A DNA stretch of 61,555 bases from Beijerinckiaceae bacterium. GTDB lineage: Bacteria > Pseudomonadota > Alphaproteobacteria > Rhizobiales > Beijerinckiaceae. Of the stretch, positions 1 through 7,593 are shown in pieces. Within the stretch, counting starts at the first letter, position 1. Each line of letters begins with the position of its first letter. The notes beneath the pieces were generated by a model. It had not been told where the DNA came from. It saw nothing but the letters and a program-made list of their open reading frames with translations, and made no database searches. The stretch lies in the NCBI GenBank assembly GCA_031291515.1, contig JARLIW010000099.1:1-61555 (forward strand), written 5' to 3'. Both the position numbers and the translations under genes were made by a program.

Positions 1-235
1 CGGTGGAACGCATGAGTGACTTCGGCGAAACCGCTGTCATATGCCGAGAATGGTCATGCGGGGCCTCAAGCACCGCCCCTGCCGAAACTCCAGACGGGAA
101 GGCCGCGTTTTTGGCTTTGCCCGCGAAGTTGTCCTGGATGCCCGTGCCAGGAAACACCATGCCCCCAATCGGCGGACCTCCGAATATCTGGTCGTTGCGC
201 TGGCGAGGGACGCGATCGAACCGAGCTCGCGTCAT
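1..235 (-). CDS. Possible 5' part of an unrecognised protein running off the left edge
   Basis: An open minus-strand frame of 78 codons starts with ATG at 235 and continues past position 1 without a stop. It has an AGAGGG ribosome-binding site about 5 nt upstream. The protein begins MTRARFDRVPRQRNDQ and has a Gly/Pro-rich stretch (GGPPIGGMVFPGTG, around residues 18-31). I do not recognise the family. It lies divergent to the MFS gene at 626, on the other side of a TetR-type operator. An overlapping plus-strand reading is also open, so coding on this strand is not certain. Confidence 0.3.
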   Translation of the reverse strand, partial: MTRARFDRVPRQRNDQIFGGPPIGGMVFPGTGIQDNFAGKAKNAAFPSGVSAGAVLEAPHDHSRHMTAVSPKSLMRST

Positions 236-332
236 CGGCGCCCTCTGACATGAAGCCCGTCCACGTGATGATTATCGGCCAGGAGAACCGCATGCCGGAT
301 CCGCTGACGACCCACCGGGGTTTCAGTCGACC

Positions 333-535
333 TCGATGGCTTTGGAAGTCTTGCGCGCTTCGTCGCGTTCGCCGGTTGCGAACCGTGCGACGGCCGCCGC
401 CGCTGCAAGCGGATCGGCAGGCCTGTATTCCCCGTCAGCTCCGCTTGCGTTGGAGGACGATCCAGATCCTTCGCGCATCGAATCTACGACCTCATGCTGG
501 GGCTACAAATCGATTTTCACCTTTTCGTCCGCCAT
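333..535 (-). pseudogene. Candidate small gene interrupted by an in-frame amber codon
   Basis: Reading minus from ATG 535 gives MADEKVKIDL, then TAG, then in the same frame about 55 further codons with a plausible composition (starting PQHEVVDSMREGSGSS, ending SKAIEVD) to a TGA near 333. Either a nonsense mutation has broken a gene of about 66 codons, or only the internal ATG in SMREGS is used. It begins next to the TetR-type operator at 554-569. The family is unknown. The reading rests only on continuity of one frame across a single stop. Confidence 0.25.
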
Positions 536-536
536 G

Positions 537-569
537 TTGACCCAAATATAAAATTGAGTATAAACTCAA
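537..569 (+). promoter_or_regulatory. Promoter with overlapping TGAGT-N4-ACTCA operator (site 1), upstream of the MFS gene
   Basis: A -35 like TTGACC (537-542), a 16-nt spacer and a -10 TATAAA (559-564) lie about 60 nt before the MFS start. The inverted repeat TTGAGTATAAACTCAA (554-569) covers the -10. The same arrangement recurs at 6529-6561 and 7461-7493, and a looser version at 2611-2641. This is the layout expected of a repressor site; the likely repressor is the TetR protein at 5595-6374 (inference). Confidence 0.65.
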
Positions 570-625
570 AAACTGCCGCCGAATGACGAACGGCGAACCG
601 CACGGGCGGGAACGAGGTGCTTCGC

Positions 626-1969
626 ATGAGTGCTGGCAAGTTGGGCGCGAGCAATGTCCGCGCAACGCAGGATAAGCGTAGCGCGCTCAGCCGAAGCGGT
701 CTGGCCGCCTATGCCGCCGGCTCGTTCAGCACCGGCGTCTTTTCCACCGTGCCGACGGTGCTCCTGCTCTATTTTTGCACTCAAATATTGTCGATAGATC
801 CGGCGCTTGCCTCAATCCTGGTGTTGGTCCCGAAAGTGTGGGCGATCCTCTGGGATCCACTCGTCGGGTCCTGGTCGGACAGGGCTGTTACGCCGCTTGG
901 GCGCCGCAGGCCGTTCATGCTTGTGGGTGCGGCGGGAGTCACATTGGCGTTTATCGCCATTTTCTCCCCGCCCCGCCTTCCCGCTGGACCTTTGTTTGTC
1001 TGGATGATGGCGAGCTATTTCGCCCTTGCCACGTCCTACTCCCTCTTCGCCGTTCCCTATGTCGCCATTCCCGCGGAAATCGGAGCCACGGCGCGTGAGC
1101 GCTCCCGTCTGGTCGGCTGGCGCATGCTTGTGGTCATGGTCGGAGTCCTTACCGGCGCCGCCGTCGCCCCTCTGGTTGTGGCGGCCGCCGGCGGCGGCGC
1201 CCACGGCTATGCCGTCATGTCCGTCATCGTGGCCACCGTCTGTGGTCTTGCCATGGTCGGGCCGATCATCGCCTTGGGGGGGCGAGACCAACCCGTCGCG
1301 GTCCCAGGGGTGAGGCGGTCGGGATGGCGGCAAGCGATCCGCAACCCCCGCTTCGTCACCTTGGCCCTGACCTATATCATCCTGCTGACGGCAATCGGGG
1401 CCGTCTCTTCGGTTTCGCCTTATCTGGTCACGGGCGTTTTTCACAGAGCGGAGGGGGATATCGGCATTGCCCTGCTGGCGATGCTCGGAACGATGACGGC
1501 CACCTTACCGTTTTGGGTCTGGGCTGGTCGATCGCTGGGGGAGCGGAGAGCGCTCGTCTTCGCCATAGTCGTATTCGCGACGGCGTCGCCGTTACTCGGC
1601 CTCGCGGCCGTCCTCGACGTATCCTGGCCTATCGCGCTTGCGCTTTTTGCTTTGATGGGGCTGCCGCTGGCTGGCCTGCAACTGCTTCCTTTTACCCTCT
1701 CCGCTCATGTCATTCATGAAGCGGTTGCCGCCTCGGATCAAACCGGAGCGGGAGAAGGCGTGTTCGCTGGCCTTTGGACCGCGGCCGAAAAACTCGGCCT
1801 TGCGCTGGGGCCCGCGCTCACCGGCGTCGCCATGACCTTCGGCGCGGATTTCAGCCGCGTGTCGGCTCCATTCACGGCCATCGTTCCGGCGGTTCTCGCA
1901 ATCGCGTCGTTGCCATTGCTGCTCGGTTTGAACCGGCGGCAGGCCGCAGTGCCCGGAGCCGCCTTCTGA
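626..1969 (+). CDS. MFS/GPH-family sugar-type cation symporter
   Basis: An inner-membrane transporter of about 447 residues with about 12 hydrophobic segments. The loop after the second segment reads DPLVGSWSDR..TPLGRRRPFML, the signature of the glycoside-pentoside-hexuronide:cation symporter (MelB-like, MFS_2) group. I chose ATG 626 over GTG 617 because GAGG at 614-617 is then 8 nt upstream. It is preceded by operator site 1, so it probably belongs to the local TetR regulon with the porin, a MaoC enzyme and the PQQ dehydrogenase. The substrate cannot be read from sequence. GPH members also occur in clusters for isoprenoid, aromatic and organic-acid use, so sugar transport is not assured. Confidence 0.8.
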   Translation: MSAGKLGASNVRATQDKRSALSRSGLAAYAAGSFSTGVFSTVPTVLLLYFCTQILSIDPALASILVLVPKVWAILWDPLVGSWSDRAVTPLGRRRPFMLVGAAGVTLAFIAIFSPPRLPAGPLFVWMMASYFALATSYSLFAVPYVAIPAEIGATARERSRLVGWRMLVVMVGVLTGAAVAPLVVAAAGGGAHGYAVMSVIVATVCGLAMVGPIIALGGRDQPVAVPGVRRSGWRQAIRNPRFVTLALTYIILLTAIGAVSSVSPYLVTGVFHRAEGDIGIALLAMLGTMTATLPFWVWAGRSLGERRALVFAIVVFATASPLLGLAAVLDVSWPIALALFALMGLPLAGLQLLPFTLSAHVIHEAVAASDQTGAGEGVFAGLWTAAEKLGLALGPALTGVAMTFGADFSRVSAPFTAIVPAVLAIASLPLLLGLNRRQAAVPGAAF

Positions 1970-2610
1970 TTCTGGTTAGCGCGCTCAATTAACGCGATCC
2001 GCCGCCTTCGCGAACCGAGCGAAACCGCCGATCAAAGCTTGATCGCGACACGGGATCGGCTCCTCGAGTCAGGCGCGCACCATGACCGATCCGGATGGCC
2101 CGGCGCCAATGACGACCTAATGATTTTGCGTCTTGCGGCCTCGGCCGCGATCCGCGTGAAAACCGGGCGACCTTCGCGGCCCGCGATATGAGCGTAGACG
2201 GCCCAGGCGTCTGCATTTCAGCCTTTTGGCGAAAGCAGCGCGCCGATGGCGGGCGGCACAAGACAGAACGGCAGCGAATTTACGGGCGGATTATCCGTTC
2301 CCGTCGAGCTGCGATGGCTCTTGATACGTGAACCAAACAAAGGCTGTCACTCGCCGCGCCGATCGCCGCCGTGAGCTCGGGCGTGACGAGACCCGCGGGA
2401 TTGCCTTTGCAACGCCAAGAGATCACCGCGAATCAGCGGTCGATCCGCACGGCGATAATGTCGATCGTCCTGACTCCCACCATCGACGATGCGATGCCGA
2501 CTACGGAGTTACGCCGTGGAGACAGGGACGGACGACCAGGCTTAGTTCCCATGAGGTCATTGGCGCGGCGCTCCAAGGCGAATTATCTCGGTCTTTATTG
2601 AGACACATTA
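1970..2610. other. Intergenic region without a recognised gene
   Basis: About 640 bp between the MFS gene and promoter site 2. Short open frames exist on both strands (for example minus 1989-2261 and plus 2328-2723), but none has a recognisable domain, a convincing ribosome-binding site or typical codon use. It may be decayed sequence. Confidence 0.5.
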
Positions 2611-2641
2611 TTGACAGAAACAAAAATGAGTCTAAACTCAG
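2611..2641 (+). promoter_or_regulatory. Promoter with TGAGT-N4-ACTCA operator (site 2), upstream of the porin
   Basis: A consensus -35 TTGACA (2611-2616) is followed after 16 nt by TAAACT (2633-2638) as -10. The repeat TGAGTCTAAACTCA (2627-2640) overlaps it. It is the second copy of the motif seen at 554, 6546 and 7478. The leader to the chosen porin start at 3031 would be nearly 400 nt, which is long. Confidence 0.55.
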
Positions 2642-3030
2642 TTCGATGTTGAAGCGGTCTTCCCAGGTTTGGCGATGCCGCGGAGGTGATTTTCTGAAGG
2701 GGTGCCGGAGGGCTGGGAGTTAGTATTCCAAATACGCCTGTCCCATTGAGGGAGAGAAATTCCATTCCGACACGCTGCGACCACAAGTATTATGCGGGAG
2801 TCGTAGAGTAGCTCTGCTTTGCTACGCGCCAAACCGGTCGGCGGCCCCGCACGCAAGTATAATGAAGCATTTTCTTCAAACGACAAGGAATGGCCGAGGG
2901 GGGCACCATGCAAAGCGCAGCGAAAAATATCGTCACACACGTAGGCACGGCGCGAGCGGCTGGAATACGCATAGAGCCGCTAAACGCCGGAGAATTCGAA
3001 CCGTCGGCGCAAGTTCACGATGCGCGTTTG

Positions 3031-5148
3031 ATGGTATCATATTCCTCGGCAAAATGGTTGCCGGTCTTTTTTACAACCGCGATAGTCGCCCTGTTTACGG
3101 GAAGCGCCGCGGCGGCGGCGGATCTTTCGATGCCGACTCAGGCGGCAACGGTTCCGGCGAGCGGCACCTATGATTGGACGGGTTTTTACGTTGGCATCCA
3201 AACCGGTGCCGCCTGGGGCAAATCGAAATGGAACACCGACGGCGGTTTGGGTTCCGACGCAGGCAGTATGCACTTAGGGAATTCACTCAACTTTTTTAAT
3301 GAAGACGGAAGCTGGTTCAACGGCCTGCAAGCGGGCTACAACTATCAGCTTCCAAGTCACATTGTTCTTGGCGCGGAGACTGATGCCCGGTTTCCCTCTT
3401 ACCCGTCTCCCATTACCGGCATCGGGATTGGCGGAACCTCCATTTCAAACAATACCGGACTGGGCTATGCTCAGAATATCCTCGCGTCCGGCAGCGTGCG
3501 AGCTCGCCTCGGCTACGCGGCCGGAGATTGGCTGCTTTATACGACCGGCGGCCTCGCTTGGGAGGCCCAGCGATCTTACCTCGCGACCAGTACACTACCA
3601 ACAACCCATGATTCCGGGCGGGTGGGCTGGGCGGCGGGTGGTGGCGTCGAAGTCGCCTTGTCGCCGCACTGGAGCGCGCGCGCCGAATATTTGTATAGCG
3701 GGTTTGGCAAGAGTACCACGAATTTTGACTTAGGCGCCATGACGCCGGGTCTTTCGCAAAGTGTCACATCCAATATTGCCGAGCAAGAAATCCGCCTGGG
3801 CGTGAACTATCAGTTCGGCGGCGGCGGGCTAGCGCCGCCGAAAGTCGAGCCCCCGGCGCCGGGGATGGAATCGGACCGCTTCAACATACATGTCGAGACA
3901 ACCGGTACTTGGCAGGGCTATCCCGCGTTCCCGGCGGCTTACTCTGGGGTTAGAAGTCTTCCCGCGGGTGGCGATAGCCGTGAAACCACCGAGCTAGGCG
4001 TATATCTCGGCGCCAGGTTATGGAAGGACGCCGAAATTTGGGTCGAACCTGAAATCGACCAAGGCTTCGGTGTCGCAAACACGAGTGGGTTGGCTGGTTA
4101 CTCGAGCGCGGGAGCTTTCAAGCTCGGCCTGTCGACGCCCTACGCCAGACTGAGTCATTTGTTTGTCCAGCAAACCTTCAATTTTGGCGGCACGCCTGAA
4201 ACTATCGATCCGAGCCTTTTCAACTTCGGCAACGAGGTCAGCTCGAACCGCCTTGTCCTGACCATCGGCAAGTACGTGGCCCCTGAAATCTTCGGCAGAA
4301 ACACATATCTCAACCCAAAAACCGATTTCATCAACTGGTCGTTTCTCATCAACTTGCCATATGACTTTGGTGGCGACGCATGGACGACGACCATTGGCGC
4401 CGCGGCGGAATATTACATCGGGGACTGGACCTTTCGCGCGGGATTTTTCGATCTATCGGCCGGGCCGTCCGGCGGCGACCCGGCCTCCCAATTGGGCGCG
4501 TTTGGTCTCGACGAGGACTTCAAGCAGTATAACCTCGTGGGTGAAATCGAGCGGCGGTATAACATTTGGGGCCAGCCAGGTAAAATCAAACTACTTGGCT
4601 ACAACGATCACGGCATGATGGGCAAATATTCGGATGCCGTCGCACTCTGGCAATCGCAGGGCGGTGTGGCTTCCGGCGCAAACCCCGATACCGGCCTCGT
4701 TCGCCAATGGGCGGACAAGCAGGGGGTGAGCTTGAACTGGGAGCAGCAAATTAGCAAAGGCATCGGTGTTTTTGTTGAAGCCGGTTGGATGAATGGAGCC
4801 TATGAAGTTTTTGATACGTCCGACGTTGACCGCTCACTGATCTTCGGCACCTCGATCGATGGCGACCGGTGGAGCAGGCCAGGCGATAGATTTGGCATAG
4901 CCGGCGCGGTCAACGGCATTTCCAAACAATATGCGACCTATCTAAATGACGGAGGTCTTGGTGTTCTGATTGGCGACGGACAATTGCCGCATCCCAGGAC
5001 GGAAAATATCATCGAGGCGTTCTACCGTTACCAGATTAATCCGGCGATCGCCTTTACCATCGACTACCAGTTCATCGACAACCCTGCCTATAATCCCGAT
5101 CGCGGGCCCGTGAACCTCTTTGGATGCCGTCTCTACGCGGCCTTCTAG
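3031..5148 (+). CDS. Fused Omp25-type beta-barrel / OprB-type carbohydrate porin
   Basis: An outer-membrane protein of about 705 residues. From M at 3031 the N-terminus is a clear signal peptide (MVSYSSAKWLPVFFTTAIVA..., cut after the Ala run before DLSMP). An Omp25/RopB-like eight-strand barrel domain follows (starts TYDWTGFYVGIQTGA, ends in a NYQFGGG strand near residue 265). After a short proline linker (APPKVEPPAPG) comes an OprB-like porin domain of about 430 residues (VETTGTWQGYPAF..., ending GCRLYAAF). In-frame ATGs at 2890 and 2908 would add about 40-47 residues with no export signal, although 2908 has a G-rich sequence upstream. Its likely job is uptake of the same substrate as the neighbouring MFS transporter. 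Promoter site 2 lies upstream. Confidence 0.75.
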   Translation: MVSYSSAKWLPVFFTTAIVALFTGSAAAAADLSMPTQAATVPASGTYDWTGFYVGIQTGAAWGKSKWNTDGGLGSDAGSMHLGNSLNFFNEDGSWFNGLQAGYNYQLPSHIVLGAETDARFPSYPSPITGIGIGGTSISNNTGLGYAQNILASGSVRARLGYAAGDWLLYTTGGLAWEAQRSYLATSTLPTTHDSGRVGWAAGGGVEVALSPHWSARAEYLYSGFGKSTTNFDLGAMTPGLSQSVTSNIAEQEIRLGVNYQFGGGGLAPPKVEPPAPGMESDRFNIHVETTGTWQGYPAFPAAYSGVRSLPAGGDSRETTELGVYLGARLWKDAEIWVEPEIDQGFGVANTSGLAGYSSAGAFKLGLSTPYARLSHLFVQQTFNFGGTPETIDPSLFNFGNEVSSNRLVLTIGKYVAPEIFGRNTYLNPKTDFINWSFLINLPYDFGGDAWTTTIGAAAEYYIGDWTFRAGFFDLSAGPSGGDPASQLGAFGLDEDFKQYNLVGEIERRYNIWGQPGKIKLLGYNDHGMMGKYSDAVALWQSQGGVASGANPDTGLVRQWADKQGVSLNWEQQISKGIGVFVEAGWMNGAYEVFDTSDVDRSLIFGTSIDGDRWSRPGDRFGIAGAVNGISKQYATYLNDGGLGVLIGDGQLPHPRTENIIEAFYRYQINPAIAFTIDYQFIDNPAYNPDRGPVNLFGCRLYAAF

Positions 5149-5580
5149 CGCGTTCCGATCCGTTCGGCCTGACCATCGGTCCGAGCATGATAAGGCTTCG
5201 TCATCTCGTGCGTGATGTCGTTTTCGTCACAGACGCGATCGATGGCGAGGAACATGTGGATCTTGCCGTCCGCGTGGCGCGGTCGCAGCTGTCGATGCGG
5301 ATATTGTTGATCGCCGCCTCGGCAAAACGGCCGCGTGTTCTATTCTCGGCGGCGGGAAGCCGCAAGATTCCGTGCCGTTCGAGACAGCAGTGGAGGCTCG
5401 ACCGTGTCAACTCCGGAATGCCGTCGCGCAGACACCCCATGATGACGTCGAGCGGCGGCGGCGTTCGCGGCCAGAAGGCCCTGGTCATCGCTTCTTTGAC
5501 CGGCGTCGGCGCCGTGCCCAAAGTCATCGCGCGCCGTCGCCCGTCACACCGCCTGGGCCCCGGCCGGGATCGAATCCGGC
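5145..5580 (-). pseudogene. Decayed IS481-type transposase
   Basis: The minus strand encodes PELTRSSLHCCLERHGILRLP, which matches the conserved HLTRSSLHRCLQRHGISRLP block of IS481-family integrase-type transposases. About 15 residues on, the frame shifts near 5285 and continues as ADGKIHMFLAIDR. This joins directly to CDENDITHEMTKPYHARTDGQAER (two pieces, in order), the block that ends the catalytic core. The roughly 50 residues that normally separate AIDR from this block, including DDE-core residues, are missing. The remnant therefore has a frameshift and an internal deletion and cannot be active. It overlaps the porin stop codon and abuts the TetR gene. No terminal inverted repeats were found. 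Confidence 0.7.
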
Positions 5581-5594
5581 GAGGATTCCGGCAT

Positions 5595-6374
5595 TCACGA
5601 CGTCGGCAATTTCCGGCGCGCCCGTTTTGCCGATCCGTCGCCATTCGGGGGCTGCTGAATCCAATCGATGATCGCGGCGAGCGGCCCCGTGCGCTTGCTG
5701 GGAAGCGGCGCTTCCGGGAAGAGTACCTTCATCCAAATGCTGGTCACTACGTTTGCCATGACTTCGTCTCTGTCGCCGACGCGATCCAGCTGCGAGAGGA
5801 GCCCTTCGTCTGGGTAGACGAGCAGCCGGCGAATCAACTCGTCCAGCATGATGCCGACGGAATAGACGAACAGGGCCGCAATATCCTCATCCGAGTGTTT
5901 GCGGTACTTCTGCAAACGCTTGCTGACGCTCGTGACCCAACCCATGTTGAATCGCTGCACATGCGCCAAAAAATCCGGGTTTTCGTCGCTCATCTGGAAC
6001 ATGCAGCGTATAAGGCCGGAATTGGCGCGGCAGAGCTTTATCCAATGGAGGATGGAGGCGTTTAACGATTCAAATGGACTTTCGCGCCCAAATTTTTGCA
6101 CGGGCGCGTCGACATGGACTTGCACAAAATTTTCGAGAAAATCGAACATCACTTCATTGATCGCCTGCGGACGATCATTGAAATAAACATAAATCGTTCC
6201 TTCGGCGACGCCCGCTTCCTGCGTCGCATCGGACAGACGCAGAGAATGATAGCCCTGATCTTCCAAGACTTTTGCTATCGCGATCATCAACCGCTTGCGA
6301 GTGCGCAAACTTTTTCGTTGCGGCGGCCGGTCGCGCAGCTCATTTTCAAGGTGAGTAATATAGTTCAAGTCCAT
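5595..6374 (-). CDS. TetR/AcrR-family repressor, probable local regulator
   Basis: A DNA-binding repressor of 259 residues. The N-terminal HTH is typical of TetR (RKRLMIAIAKVLEDQGYHSL..., then AGVAEGTIYVYFNDR at about residues 59-73). The rest is a variable ligand-binding helical domain. ATG 6374 is chosen because GGAAG lies about 5 nt upstream; a longer start at 6404 lacks this. It is divergent from the MaoC/PQQ-dehydrogenase side and central to the four TGAGT-N4-ACTCA sites. It is the only TetR gene near them, so I infer it binds them, with an alcohol-derived or acyl-CoA effector possible. No copy of the motif lies directly at its own start; the closest is 6546-6561. Confidence 0.85.
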   Translation of the reverse strand: MDLNYITHLENELRDRPPQRKSLRTRKRLMIAIAKVLEDQGYHSLRLSDATQEAGVAEGTIYVYFNDRPQAINEVMFDFLENFVQVHVDAPVQKFGRESPFESLNASILHWIKLCRANSGLIRCMFQMSDENPDFLAHVQRFNMGWVTSVSKRLQKYRKHSDEDIAALFVYSVGIMLDELIRRLLVYPDEGLLSQLDRVGDRDEVMANVVTSIWMKVLFPEAPLPSKRTGPLAAIIDWIQQPPNGDGSAKRARRKLPTS

Positions 6375-6528
6375 ATTTCTTCCAATGCATACGGTCCCGA
6401 CCAAGACGCGTAGTTAGTCTAAAGCTACGGTTGGAACAGACCGGGGTCAACTTTGCAACTCCGACCTGGGCGCCGGATCGGCCTTGTTTCCGAAACGTCT
6501 GGCCAGGCAGGCGCTGAAGCAAAGGCCG

Positions 6529-6561
6529 TCGACCGGCGTATCATATTGAGCATAAACTCAA
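6529..6561 (+). promoter_or_regulatory. Promoter with TTGAGC-N4-ACTCAA operator (site 3)
   Basis: The -35-like TCGACC (6529-6534), 16-nt spacer and CATAAA (6551-6556) repeat the geometry of sites 1 and 4. The operator TTGAGCATAAACTCAA spans 6546-6561. The downstream gene is the MaoC hydratase at 6813, with a leader of about 250 nt. The site could also act on the divergent tetR gene, whose start is about 170 bp away. Confidence 0.55.
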
Positions 6562-6812
6562 AAATCCACGAGGATGGGCCGGGCGTGCGGATCGTTGCGC
6601 CTGAGCCATGCGCCGCGTAAGCGGTTCCCGCGATCAAGACAGGCTTCGAGACAGCGTATCCGATCTGTCATCCGGACTCACCGGAGACGTGACGCCTCTC
6701 GTTCGCGGAAGGGAACAAATACGGAATATTTCCCGGCGAACACGCAGAAATCTCTTCAAATTCCCAAAAAACTGAGCTATTCCTCAATTATATTGAGTGA
6801 GGAGCCCATTCC

Positions 6813-7302
6813 GATGAATGCGACCAGCACGGGCGGTGCCGATGCGCACAATCTACCGGCCATCGGCACCGTTCTTTCCTCCGATTGGGTGCTCGTCACG
6901 CAGGACATGATCGATAGCTTTTCGAAGGCGACGCTCGATGCCGACCCCATGCATGTGAACGCGGAATTCGCATCCAAGGGCCCATTCGGCGGCACCATCG
7001 CATTTGGTTTCCTGACCATGTCTCTGATGACCCATATGATGAACAATGCGACAGGGCATAAAGGGACCGTGAGTTTCGACGACGGTTACTACCTCAATTA
7101 TGGCTTCGATCGTTTACGGCTCGTGAGTCCCGTACCGGTCAACTCGCGCGTTCGCGGCATATTCACCCTTAAGGATCGCAAGCCCGGCGAACACGGGCGC
7201 ATCGTGCAGCGGTTCGACACCGTCATCGAAATCGAAAACCAAGAGCGTCCGGCCGCCGTAGCCGAATGGCTTTCAATCTTCATGCCGCCTGGCAAATTGT
7301 GA
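6813..7302 (+). CDS. MaoC-family (R)-enoyl-CoA hydratase-like protein
   Basis: A hot-dog fold protein of 163 residues. The hydratase-2/MaoC motif is visible as TLDADPMHVNAEFA (about residues 40-53), with the Asp and His that form the catalytic pair in this family, followed by GGTIAFGFLTMSLM. A longer frame upstream exists, but ATG 6813 has GAGGAG about 9 nt before it and begins at the domain boundary, so I chose it. It is about 50% identical by eye to the protein at 12467-12925. It probably hydrates an enoyl-CoA produced after action of the acyl-CoA ligase at 9845; the true substrate is unknown. It lies downstream of operator site 3. Confidence 0.8.
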
Positions 7303-7460
7303 AGCGCATCGACGCTGCCGATGGCTCTCGGCGCCCCACTGCGCGGATCGCGAATGTTGGAATGGAAACGATATGCTCGGGGGCTCCAAGCGCGGGATCG
7401 TGAGGCCGAGGCGCGTTTGGGCTCGGGACGCGATCCTTCCGACCGACGCGAGCGTTCTGG

Positions 7461-7493
7461 TTGACGCCTCCAAAAAAATGAGTATAGACTCAT
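7461..7493 (+). promoter_or_regulatory. Promoter with ATGAGT-N4-ACTCAT operator (site 4), upstream of the PQQ dehydrogenase
   Basis: A -35 TTGACG (7461-7466), 16-nt spacer and -10 TATAGA (7483-7488) precede the dehydrogenase by about 100 nt. The inverted repeat ATGAGTATAGACTCAT (7478-7493) has perfect 6-bp arms and covers the -10, as in site 1. This is the best-placed copy relative to its gene. Confidence 0.65.
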
Positions 7494-7593
7494 AAATTAG
7501 ATCGCAACTTCCGGGGAGCTCTCGGCGCCATGCGAGAGGCCGGAATTAACGGGCGTTGACTGCCGGTTCCTCGGCGAACGCGACAAACTTGGG

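Noticed and set aside
5124-6065. Plus-strand open frame of 313 codons opposite the TetR gene and transposase remnant
   Set aside because: The minus strand has clear TetR and IS481 matches; the plus frame has none.
6783-6797. CTCAATTATATTGAG palindrome just before the MaoC ribosome-binding site
   Set aside because: It resembles the TTGAGT arms in everted order but lacks the promoter geometry of the four operators; it may be chance.
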